6,251 nt of DNA from Aliarcobacter butzleri (GTDB taxonomy: Bacteria > Campylobacterota > Campylobacteria > Campylobacterales > Arcobacteraceae), in the NCBI GenBank assembly GCA_012522985.1, contig JAAYJJ010000157.1:1-6251 (forward strand), read 5' to 3'. Every line of letters starts with the position of its first letter. Positions within the stretch are counted from its first letter, which is position 1. The notes below the pieces were generated by a model. It ran no database searches and was not told the DNA's origin. It saw only the letters and a program-made list of their open reading frames with translations. Both the position numbers and the translations under genes were made by a program. Below are positions 1 through 5,629 of the stretch, in pieces.

Positions 1-215
1 AAATAGAGTATATATCTATTTGGAAAACTAATAATGATAAATTTTTAAGAAAAATAAAGCAAAATCTGAAAAAAAATGGATTTAACAAGGAATTTAAAGT
101 GATATTTTCAAGTGAAGAGCCAAAATGTGTTGATATGGGTAGTTTTATAGGAGTAACAGGAAGTTTTGGTTTGCTTATGGCTAGTTTAGCAGTCCAAAAA
201 ATAGTAAAAGAGTAG
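1..215 (+). CDS. tcdA: 3' end of a tRNA threonylcarbamoyladenosine dehydratase (TcdA/CsdL, ThiF/E1-like family), truncated by the window edge
   Basis: This is an open frame from the window edge (first full codon at base 3) to TAG at 213-215, giving the last 70 residues. Two features match the C-terminal end of TcdA (CsdL/YgdL): an FSSEEP segment, and then a GSFIGVTGSFGLLMAS stretch, the family's C-terminal GS(I/F)-x-x-(V)-x-GxFGLxxAS signature. TcdA uses ATP to cyclise N6-threonylcarbamoyladenosine at position 37 of ANN-decoding tRNAs to ct6A. The adenylation site and its nucleotide-binding motifs lie upstream of the window, so activity cannot be judged here. The gene is separated from cheV by 142 bp with its own candidate promoter, so the two are probably not tightly co-transcribed. 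Other ThiF-family members (MoeB, ThiF, HesA) are possible but lack this C-terminal signature as far as I know. Confidence 0.8.
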   Translation, partial: IEYISIWKTNNDKFLRKIKQNLKKNGFNKEFKVIFSSEEPKCVDMGSFIGVTGSFGLLMASLAVQKIVKE

Positions 216-311
216 ATTTAAATGATAGTTTTAAGTACAATAATAACTAGAAATTATGAAATTATAAATTATCAAGAGCTAATAAACAACTTTTAAGAAA
301 TAATTGGATAG

Positions 312-317
312 TATAAC
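312..317 (+). promoter_or_regulatory. Candidate -10 element for cheV
   Basis: TATAAC lies 40 bp upstream of the cheV ATG, which would give a leader of about 34 nt. No -35 is recognisable, as is usual for the main sigma factor in Campylobacterota. I saw no sigma-28 (GCCGATAA-like) or sigma-54 (GG-N10-GC) element here. Much of the 216-357 gap is low-complexity AT, including three close direct copies of AAATTAT at 251-257, 259-265 and 266-272. A second TATAAA at 343-348 sits too close to the ATG to be a useful -10. Confidence 0.35.
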
Positions 318-346
318 AAATAATTTAGATTTTGCACTTATCTATA

Positions 347-353
347 AAAGGGA
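347..353 (+). promoter_or_regulatory. Ribosome binding site that decides the cheV start
   Basis: The sequence AAAGGGA ends 4 nt before the ATG at 358. It supports that ATG over the in-frame TTG at 304, which has only AT-rich sequence upstream and would add 18 residues with no counterpart in CheV proteins. Confidence 0.6.
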
Positions 354-357
354 AAAG

Positions 358-1251
358 ATGAATAATGTAGAAACTATGACAAGAGGTCATTTAAGAAATG
401 TACAACAACTAGCGGTTTTTTATACAGGGCATAGAAATATTTATGCTATAAATATAGCAAAAATAAAAGCTTTTATTATCACTGAAGAGGTAGTAATCAA
501 CGATACTCCTACAGATACTCCTGTGATTGCTGGTATTGCTACTATTAGGGGTGAGCCTGTTACTCTTGTTAATCTTGATGCTTGGTTAGGAGCAAAACCT
601 TTGGATATAAGCGAGTATAAGCTTATTATTTTTTGTGAATTCAACCATAAAAAAGTTGGATTTTTGATAAGAGAAATGCTTGATATCGTAGAAAAAACTA
701 CAAGTGAGCTAAGGCACTCAGAAGAGCAAAATTCAAAAATAACATATACTACATATGTAAAAGTAAATAATAAAGATGAGCTTTGTACTGTATTTAATGC
801 AGAACAACTATTAAGAGATATTGGATGGACTGATAGTGGTGATGATGCAGTTCACAAATATGTAGATGAGCCATTATCAAGTAATAAACTTATCTTAGCA
901 GCAGAAGATAGTGCTGTAGCAAGAGAGGTTTTAGTTAAGTTTTTCAATAAACTAAAAGCAAATTATGAAGTTTACAATGATGGAGAACAGTTAATAACAA
1001 GAATCCAAGAAGTAGATCCATCGCAAATAGGTTTAGTTATTACAGATATAGAGATGCCTCATAAAGATGGATATCAAGTAGCCTCTTTTATAAAAGGTTC
1101 AAGTAAATATATGGATATCCCTGTTGTGGTAAACTCTAGTATGACAACTGATGCAGTTACTGGTAAGATGAAAAGCCTTGGAGTTGAGGATTTTGTAGGT
1201 AAAACTGATATTAATACTTTATATAAGGCTGTTAGAAAATATATTAGCTAA
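358..1251 (+). CDS. cheV: Chemotaxis coupling protein CheV (CheW-like domain fused to a response-regulator receiver domain)
   Basis: The product is 297 residues, the usual CheV size. Residues ~15-155 form a CheW-like domain (core segment IAGIATIRGEPVTLVNLDAWLG), which links chemoreceptors to the histidine kinase CheA in the polar signalling array. Residues ~178-297 form a receiver domain with a complete phosphorylation site. It has acidic residues E183/D184 (in AAEDS, the CheV form of the DD pair), phospho-acceptor D230 (TDIEMP), switch Ser260 (VVNSSM) and Lys282 (GKTD). The D-to-S (30) and S-to-K (22) spacings match CheY D57/T87/K109. CheA is expected to phosphorylate it, tuning adaptation or acting as a phosphate sink. 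No other chemotaxis gene is in the window, so here it stands alone. The start is ATG 358 (see the RBS entry). It converges on the minus-strand flavin reductase-like gene, with a hairpin between them. Confidence 0.93.
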   Translation: MNNVETMTRGHLRNVQQLAVFYTGHRNIYAINIAKIKAFIITEEVVINDTPTDTPVIAGIATIRGEPVTLVNLDAWLGAKPLDISEYKLIIFCEFNHKKVGFLIREMLDIVEKTTSELRHSEEQNSKITYTTYVKVNNKDELCTVFNAEQLLRDIGWTDSGDDAVHKYVDEPLSSNKLILAAEDSAVAREVLVKFFNKLKANYEVYNDGEQLITRIQEVDPSQIGLVITDIEMPHKDGYQVASFIKGSSKYMDIPVVVNSSMTTDAVTGKMKSLGVEDFVGKTDINTLYKAVRKYIS

Positions 1252-1268
1252 TATATTTAGTTTATATT

Positions 1269-1302
1269 TTAAGGAGATACTTTTAATTAAGTATCTCCTT
1301 AA
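1269..1302 (+). terminator. Hairpin between convergent genes, probable intrinsic (possibly bidirectional) terminator
   Basis: A perfect 10-bp inverted repeat (AAGGAGATAC at 1271-1280, GTATCTCCTT at 1291-1300) extends to 12 bp inward and 14 bp with the outer A-T pairs, closing a 6-nt TTAATT loop. It begins 18 bp after the cheV stop. The U-tract is poor on both strands: AAGTACCCTTTT follows on the plus strand and AAAATATAAA on the minus strand. Efficient rho-independent termination is therefore likely but not certain. It could also act as a 3'-end stabiliser. Confidence 0.6.
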
Positions 1303-1307
1303 GTACC

Positions 1308-1406
1308 CTTTTACCCCTCACAACTCACGATTTACCACTCACTACTCACTTCTTACGATTCACTACTCACGATTCACTTCTCACGATTCACTTCTCACGA
1401 TTTTAC
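1308..1406. repeat. Tandem array of degenerate 7-bp repeats (NNYTYAC on plus, GTRARNN on minus)
   Basis: Thirteen consecutive units hold an exact 7-bp register from 1308 to 1398, each ending in YAC. In plus-strand order they are CTTTTAC, CCCTCAC, AACTCAC, GATTTAC, CACTCAC, TACTCAC, TTCTTAC, GATTCAC, TACTCAC, GATTCAC, TTCTCAC, GATTCAC and TTCTCAC. A last 8-nt unit, GATTTTAC (1399-1406), overlaps the stop codon of the minus-strand gene. The last five bases of each unit are nearly fixed (YTYAC), while the first two vary among a few pairs (GA, TT, TA and others). At the 1357-1406 end the units alternate GATTCAC with TACTCAC or TTCTCAC, giving a 14-bp higher-order unit. The array fills the space between the hairpin and the gene end. 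I do not know its function. Confidence 0.85.
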
Positions 1407-1966
1407 AAACTTGTAAGTTTTGCAAACGTTCTACCAACTCTACATATATTTGATAGAGTTACATTAAGCTTTTCATCACAAAGATCATCTTGAATGTATT
1501 GCTCTTTAACCTCTAGTATTAAAGGTAGTGTTTCACTTTGTATATCTATAAAACTTATAAAATCACAAAACATAGCACTCTCAACACCTTTGATAATAGG
1601 TGGATAGTTGTTTTGCATATCAACTAGCTCTATATTATACTCTTTTGCTTCACTTAAGAGTTTGTCTATTTCAGTTGAACTTAATTTTAGTTTCTCTAAA
1701 AGATCTAGCGTAGCAAAGCAAATAGTTGCTTTTTTGTTTTTTAGGATATTTGCACGAGTATCTTTTATATTACCATTTTCTTTTTTACCTATACTTACTA
1801 CTAGTAGTGGTGGCTTTGAACTAAGTGGTGCAAAATATGAAAAAGGAGCAATATTTATAACACTATCATCTTCTGTAACTATCCAAGCTATTGGTCTTGG
1901 TATAATGGATTGACTCATAAGTTTGTATTTTTTAGTCTCATCTATTGTTGCATAATCTACTATCAC
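1403..1966 (-). CDS. Flavin reductase-like, FMN-binding split-barrel protein (DIM6/NTAB family, COG1853)
   Basis: The product is 187 residues. The N-terminal half carries the family hallmarks: IIPRPIAWIVTED (21-33), NIAPFSYFAPLSSKPP (38-53), where the NxAPFS segment and following residues form the FMN phosphate/isoalloxazine site, and IKDTRANI (67-74). A C-terminal RVGR segment (176-179) fits the usual end of the fold. Members are small soluble dimers that bind FMN. Some reduce flavin with NAD(P)H for partner monooxygenases, but the substrate of this subgroup is generally unassigned and I cannot assign it here. The start is GTG at 1964-1966, chosen because AAGGAG lies 5 nt upstream and no in-frame ATG occurs until residue 17. 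It is transcribed divergently from ttcA and convergently with cheV. Its stop codon abuts the heptamer array. Confidence 0.85.
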   Translation of the reverse strand: MIVDYATIDETKKYKLMSQSIIPRPIAWIVTEDDSVINIAPFSYFAPLSSKPPLLVVSIGKKENGNIKDTRANILKNKKATICFATLDLLEKLKLSSTEIDKLLSEAKEYNIELVDMQNNYPPIIKGVESAMFCDFISFIDIQSETLPLILEVKEQYIQDDLCDEKLNVTLSNICRVGRTFAKLTSL

Positions 1967-1971
1967 TTTAA

Positions 1972-1977
1972 CTCCTT
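1972..1977 (-). promoter_or_regulatory. Strong Shine-Dalgarno supporting a GTG start
   Basis: On the minus strand AAGGAG is followed by a 5-nt spacer (TTAAA) and then GTG (1966-1964). It is the best RBS in the window and fixes the start of the flavin reductase-like gene at a non-ATG codon. Confidence 0.75.
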
Positions 1978-1994
1978 ATTTTAAATTAAATCTT

Positions 1995-2000
1995 AGTATA
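1995..2000 (-). promoter_or_regulatory. Candidate -10 for the flavin reductase-like gene, overlapping the ttcA -10
   Basis: Read on the minus strand the sequence is TATACT, 28 bp upstream of the GTG start, giving a leader of about 20 nt that contains the AAGGAG. It shares four bases with the plus-strand TATAAT at 1997-2002. The 68-bp divergent gap leaves little room for any other minus promoter. Confidence 0.35.
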
Positions 2001-2002
2001 AT
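1997..2002 (+). promoter_or_regulatory. Probable -10 box of ttcA
   Basis: A consensus TATAAT lies 32 bp upstream of the ttcA ATG, predicting a leader of about 26 nt. No clear -35 is present, and the upstream DNA is AT-rich. The downstream word TATAATAGTAGCTAAAA matches the aroB promoter region at 16 of 17 positions. Confidence 0.6.
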
Positions 2003-2034
2003 AGTAGCTAAAAATTGATTAATAAGTAGAAGCG

Positions 2035-2802
2035 ATGTTAAAAGCACAAATAAGTAAAAAAATAACAAAATTAGTAGGCAAAACCAATGCAAATTATGGA
2101 CTTATCAAAGAAGGAGATAAGGTTTTGGTTGGATTTAGTGGTGGAAAAGACTCTACAACTTTAATACATACACTAAAACATCTACAAAGGGTAGCTCCAT
2201 TTGATTTTGAGTTCAAAGCTGTTACTATCACTTATGGTATGGGTGAAAAAGTAGAGTTCTTAAGTGAGCATTGCAAAAACTATGGTATAGATCATATGGT
2301 TGTTGATACAGAGATTTTTGATCTTTCAAAAGACAAAATTAGAAAAAATAGCTCTTTTTGTTCATTTTTTTCTAGGATGAGAAGAGGATACCTATATACA
2401 ACGGCAACCGAGCTTGGATACAATAAACTTGCCCTTGGTCATCATTTAGATGATGCTATGGAGTCATTTATGATGAATCTTTTTTACAATGGTGCTCTAA
2501 GAAGTATGCCACCAATATATAAAGCTACAAATGGGCTTTTTGTAATAAGACCTTTGATTTTTTGTAGAGAAAAACAGCTTGATGCTTTTGCAAAAAGCAA
2601 CTCTTTTGATGTAATAGGTGATGAGGCATGTCCTGCTATGAGGTTTGATATAAAGATGCCTTATGCAAGAGCCAATACAAAAGAGCTTCTAAAAGAGCTA
2701 GAAGAGAAAAACCCAGAGATTTTTATTTCTATGAAAAGTGCTTTTAGTAATATTCATGATTATACTTTTTTTGATAAAAATAGACTAGAACTTGATAATT
2801 AG
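2035..2802 (+). CDS. ttcA: TtcA-like tRNA 2-thiocytidine biosynthesis protein (PP-loop ATPase) with altered cysteine motifs
   Basis: The product is 255 residues, shorter than E. coli TtcA (about 311) at both ends. The PP-loop SGGKDS is at 35-40 and binds ATP. Family landmarks follow: SSFCSFFSRMRRGYLY (106-121), aligned with TtcA CSLCSRLRRGILY; GHHLDDAMES (135-144); and DEACPAMR (196-203), where TtcA has a CxxCG motif. TtcA adenylates C32 of certain tRNAs and thiolates it to s2C32 using a [4Fe-4S] cluster held by cysteines of these two motifs. Here each motif keeps only its first Cys (C109, C199). The CxxC partners are F112 and M202. The other cysteines, C80 and C177, lie outside known ligand positions. 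The PP-loop ATPase assignment is firm. The exact product, s2C32 or another thiolation, is less sure. The start is ATG 2035, with only a weak AGAAG-type RBS. Confidence 0.8.
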   Translation: MLKAQISKKITKLVGKTNANYGLIKEGDKVLVGFSGGKDSTTLIHTLKHLQRVAPFDFEFKAVTITYGMGEKVEFLSEHCKNYGIDHMVVDTEIFDLSKDKIRKNSSFCSFFSRMRRGYLYTTATELGYNKLALGHHLDDAMESFMMNLFYNGALRSMPPIYKATNGLFVIRPLIFCREKQLDAFAKSNSFDVIGDEACPAMRFDIKMPYARANTKELLKELEEKNPEIFISMKSAFSNIHDYTFFDKNRLELDN

Positions 2803-2825
2803 TAGTAATTTTACCTTTTTTTTGA

Positions 2826-2831
2826 TATAAT
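2826..2831 (+). promoter_or_regulatory. Probable -10 box of the aroB-mscS-mtaB operon
   Basis: A consensus TATAAT is preceded by a T8 run (2816-2823) and GA, typical of the T-rich DNA upstream of -10 boxes in Campylobacterota. Transcription would start near 2838 and leave a long leader of about 100 nt before the aroB ATG at 2937. The promoter begins only 24 bp after the ttcA stop, so aroB may be served both by read-through from ttcA and by this promoter. Confidence 0.65.
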
Positions 2832-2885
2832 AGTAACTAAAAGTGAACACCTTGTATATTTAAAGTGTACATGAATAGTAACTAA
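2829..2885 (+). repeat. Nested pairs of direct repeats in the aroB promoter/leader
   Basis: AATAGTAACTAA occurs perfectly at 2829-2840 and 2874-2885 (45 bp apart). Between them AAAGTGAACA (2840-2849) and AAAGTGTACA (2862-2871) match at 9 of 10 positions, 22 bp apart or about two helical turns. The second copy contains the palindrome TGTACA. The arrangement starts inside the -10 box and covers the predicted transcription start, so it could be an operator. No regulator is identifiable. The rest of the leader (2886-2936) holds a weak 6-bp hairpin (TAAAAG at 2898-2903 with CTTTTA at 2909-2914) and an A-rich stretch with a poor RBS (AAGAAG). Confidence 0.5.
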
Positions 2886-2936
2886 TATCCAAAAAGATAA
2901 AAGTTTAGCTTTTAGAATATAAAAAAAAGAAGAAAA

Positions 2937-3998
2937 ATGATAGTTAATATAGATTTAGCACAAAATAGTTATGATATTTTAATAGATACGATTCCAAATA
3001 TAGAGTTTGATGGCTCTTTTATGGCTCTTAAATACCAAAAAGTAGTTATAGTTACAAACCCTACAGTTAGTGGCTTTCATCTTGAATACCTAAGGTCAAG
3101 ACTTAGTGCCAAAGAGCTTAGTGTTGTTACTATTCCTGATGGTGAAGAGTATAAAAATATACAAACTCTAGAGCAGATTTTGGAGCATTGTTTTATCAAT
3201 AGACTTGATAGAAAATCATTGCTTATTGCTTTTGGTGGGGGTGTAATAGGTGATATGACTGGATTTGCAGCATCTATTTACCAAAGAGGGATTGACTTTG
3301 TACAAGTTCCTACTACCTTGCTATCTCCAGTAGATGCTAGTGTAGGTGGTAAAACAGGTATCAACAATAAATGTGGCGAAAACCTAATACGGTCTTGTCA
3401 TCAGCCAAAAGCGGTACTTATAGATCCGCACTTTTTATCTGCCTTGCCTAGTAGAGAGTTTGGTGCTGGAGTTGCTGAGATTGTTAAGATGGCAGTTACT
3501 TTTAATAAAGAATTTTTTGAGTGGTTAGAAAATAATAGACTTGATAATCAAGAAAATATCAAAAAAGCTATAGAGTATTCAGTCAAAACAAAAGCTAGTG
3601 TTGTAAGTCAAGATGAAAAAGAGCAAGGCATAAGAGCAGCACTTAACTATGGACATACCTTTGGGCATGTAATAGAAAATGAGACAAATTATAAAACCTA
3701 TCTTCATGGTGAAGCTGTAGGTATAGGGATAGTTATGGCAAATGAGCTATCAGTTGAACTAGGACTTATGAGTAAAGATGAAGCAAAAAGAGTAAAAGAT
3801 CTACTAAAAAGCTATGATATCCCAACTACTTATAAGATCAAAGATGTAGATGAATTTTATGAACATTTCTTTTTGGATAAAAAGAGCGTAAATGATAAGA
3901 TTAAGTTTATCCTAGCAAAAGGCATAGGAGAGTGTGAACTAAGAGATGATATATCAAAAAGTAAAGTTTTAGAAATTTTAAATCAATTTAGAGGATAG
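2937..3998 (+). CDS. aroB: 3-dehydroquinate synthase (AroB)
   Basis: The product is 353 residues, normal length. AroB is a cytosolic NAD+- and metal-dependent enzyme that converts DAHP to 3-dehydroquinate, step 2 of the shikimate pathway to aromatic amino acids. Conserved blocks are intact: the NAD-binding FGGGVIGDMTGF (99-110), YQRGIDF (115-121), and DASVGGKTG (133-141) with D133 and K139. The metal ligands are E181 (AEIVK), H240 (NYGHTFGH) and H257 (LHGEA). Other catalytic residues are K184, K219, R233, H244 and a Lys in LDKK (313-316). Most of these align with the Aspergillus nidulans enzyme at a constant offset of 13. The segment 131-154 deviates from consensus: P131 for the near-invariant Gln, C146, E148 where NAD-contacting Lys161 is expected, R152 for Gly, and C154 for an aromatic. 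It is first in an operon with the MscS-like gene (2-nt gap) and mtaB. The start is ATG 2937, with a weak RBS. Confidence 0.93.
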   Translation: MIVNIDLAQNSYDILIDTIPNIEFDGSFMALKYQKVVIVTNPTVSGFHLEYLRSRLSAKELSVVTIPDGEEYKNIQTLEQILEHCFINRLDRKSLLIAFGGGVIGDMTGFAASIYQRGIDFVQVPTTLLSPVDASVGGKTGINNKCGENLIRSCHQPKAVLIDPHFLSALPSREFGAGVAEIVKMAVTFNKEFFEWLENNRLDNQENIKKAIEYSVKTKASVVSQDEKEQGIRAALNYGHTFGHVIENETNYKTYLHGEAVGIGIVMANELSVELGLMSKDEAKRVKDLLKSYDIPTTYKIKDVDEFYEHFFLDKKSVNDKIKFILAKGIGECELRDDISKSKVLEILNQFRG

Positions 3999-4000
3999 AT

Positions 4001-5629
4001 ATGCTAAAAAAACTCTTTTTATTCTTGGGTATTTTTTTATTTACTTTTGCACAAAGTGAAATGATTGATATAAAAGAAGATAATAGTGAACAAGTAAGGA
4101 TTTTAAATCAACAAATATCAAATATAAATAAAGAGTTGCAAAATAATATTTTATATAAAAGATATGGAACTTATCTTACATATAGAAATATCTCTAAAGA
4201 TTTAGAACTTTTAGAGCTTGAGCTTAAAAGATCACAAAAATCACAAAAAGCCGAGGCCATAGATCTAGTTAGACAGCTAAATAATAAAGTTAAAATAAAA
4301 CAAAATGAGTTAGAGTTAATAAGTGAATATAAAGAGTCTCCTATAGGGCAACTAATAAGACCTGAAGAGATAGAGGCTATTCCTGAAGTATCAAATCCAT
4401 TTTTGATTTTTGAAGCTATTACATATGTAAAAAAACTTGAAGAAAATGCCACAAAATATGAAAAACTAATAGTAGAACTAGATGAAGTTTTAAAAATAAT
4501 AGATAAGAAGTTGGATACTCTTGTAAAACTAATAGAGTTTGAAGAGGATAAAGCAGAGCTACAAGAACAAATAGAACTTTTACATATATCTAAAAAAGAT
4601 TTTGAGATGGTTTTGGAGATAGTTACAACTACTAGTGAAGTTTATACCAAAAGAGTAGAGCAGATTATCTTAGAAACAAATAATAAAATCTCCCTACAAG
4701 CTAAAAAAACTCTAAAATTAGCAGTTTTAATAGCTATATTTTTTATTGTTTCATTTTTACTAAAAGTAGCTCTTAGAAAGTATTTAAGTGAAAATGATAG
4801 ATACTATATGGTAAATAAAATCATTAACTTTATGCTTGTAGTTGTGATAGTTGTCTCGATACTCTTTGCTTATATAGATAATGTTACCTATTTAGTTACA
4901 ATTTTAGGGTTTGCTTCAGCTGGTATTGCTATTGCACTAAAAGATTGGTTTATGTCTATTTTTGGATGGCTTGTTATCATTACTAGTGGATCTATCAATG
5001 TAGGAGATAGGATAAAAGTACATAAAGATAGACAAGAGCTTGTTGGTGATGTGCTTGATATTTCACTTTTTAGAATAGCTGTTAGAGAAGATATAACTCT
5101 TACAACATATACAACAAATAGACGTGCTGGAAGGATATTTTTTGTACCAAATAATTATATCTTTACAGAGATGATATCAAACTATACTCATGCAGGACTA
5201 AAGACTGTTTGGGATGGAATAGATATAGTACTAACCTTTGATAGCAACCACAAAAAAGCAGCTCATATAGTAAAAGAGATAGTTAAACAGTACTCAAAAG
5301 GACATACTGATATTACAAGAAAACAGATGAGTAAACTAAGAGATAGATATTCACTAAGAAGTACTAGCGTTGAGCCTAGGATTTTTACTTTTATTGAGCC
5401 ATATGGTATGAAAATATCAGCTTGGTATCTAACAAACTCATATGCTACTATGACACTAAGAAGTACTATTTGTTTAGAGATAATAGAGGCTTTTAGAGAT
5501 GTAGAAGATATCAAAATAGCTTACCCAACACAAACTTTAAGATATCAGCTATTGGAAAATCAAGCACAAAATCCACTCTCTTTTGGAGATCCCAAATCTC
5601 AAGGTGAAGCACAAGGAATGTTTGATTGA
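4001..5629 (+). CDS. MscS-family mechanosensitive ion channel with a long N-terminal coiled-coil domain
   Basis: The product is 542 residues, nearly twice E. coli MscS (286). An N-terminal signal sequence (1-~18: two Lys, a hydrophobic run, cleavage near AQS-E) leads to a probably periplasmic, charged, largely helical domain (25-235) with strong coiled-coil character. Three membrane segments follow at ~238-257, ~274-292 and ~296-328. The last is the MscS pore-type TM3, with the Gly/Ala-rich GFASAGIAIAL (303-313) leading into the second half of TM3. The beta domain has GDRIKV (335-340), LVGDVLDISLF, and VPNNYIFTEMISNYT (382-396, compare IPN...NxIxNFS in MscS). The alpha/beta domain spans ~400-510, with a polar tail after it. 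Such channels open under membrane tension to release solutes on osmotic downshock. Gating and ion preference cannot be read here. AGAGGA at 3990-3995, inside the aroB end, serves as RBS, so translation is likely coupled. It overlaps mtaB by 1 nt. Confidence 0.88.
   Translation: MLKKLFLFLGIFLFTFAQSEMIDIKEDNSEQVRILNQQISNINKELQNNILYKRYGTYLTYRNISKDLELLELELKRSQKSQKAEAIDLVRQLNNKVKIKQNELELISEYKESPIGQLIRPEEIEAIPEVSNPFLIFEAITYVKKLEENATKYEKLIVELDEVLKIIDKKLDTLVKLIEFEEDKAELQEQIELLHISKKDFEMVLEIVTTTSEVYTKRVEQIILETNNKISLQAKKTLKLAVLIAIFFIVSFLLKVALRKYLSENDRYYMVNKIINFMLVVVIVVSILFAYIDNVTYLVTILGFASAGIAIALKDWFMSIFGWLVIITSGSINVGDRIKVHKDRQELVGDVLDISLFRIAVREDITLTTYTTNRRAGRIFFVPNNYIFTEMISNYTHAGLKTVWDGIDIVLTFDSNHKKAAHIVKEIVKQYSKGHTDITRKQMSKLRDRYSLRSTSVEPRIFTFIEPYGMKISAWYLTNSYATMTLRSTICLEIIEAFRDVEDIKIAYPTQTLRYQLLENQAQNPLSFGDPKSQGEAQGMFD

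Noticed and set aside
251..272. Three copies of AAATTAT as an operator
   Set aside because: The copies are adjacent, lack symmetry, and sit in low-complexity A/T sequence where such words recur by chance.
222..296. 24-codon ORF (ATG 222 to TAA 294-296) upstream of cheV, as a possible leader peptide
   Set aside because: It has no convincing RBS, no attenuator-type structure and no amino-acid run. An ORF this short is expected by chance in such AT-rich DNA.
304..357. TTG-initiated 18-residue N-terminal extension of CheV
   Set aside because: There is no RBS before the TTG. The ATG at 358 has AAAGGGA at proper spacing, and the extension does not resemble CheV.
441..644. Minus-strand open frames inside cheV, the channel gene and mtaB (also 4171-4452, 5263-5514, 5511-5756, 5844-6059)
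   Set aside because: All lie wholly or almost wholly opposite real genes with clear family motifs. None has a recognisable domain.
1308..1406. Heptamer array as a CRISPR array or plasmid/phage iteron
   Set aside because: Units are 7 bp with no unique spacers of 25-40 bp, and no cas, rep or phage genes are nearby.
1608..1913. 101-codon open frame on the plus strand inside the flavin reductase-like gene
   Set aside because: It is the antisense shadow of a well-supported gene, with a Ser/Phe-rich composition typical of such shadows and no RBS.
2797..2823. Possible ttcA terminator: AATTA/TAATT hairpin followed by a T8 run
   Set aside because: The stem is five A-T pairs overlapping the stop codon, too weak to terminate. 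The T-run is better explained as T-rich DNA upstream of the aroB -10 box.
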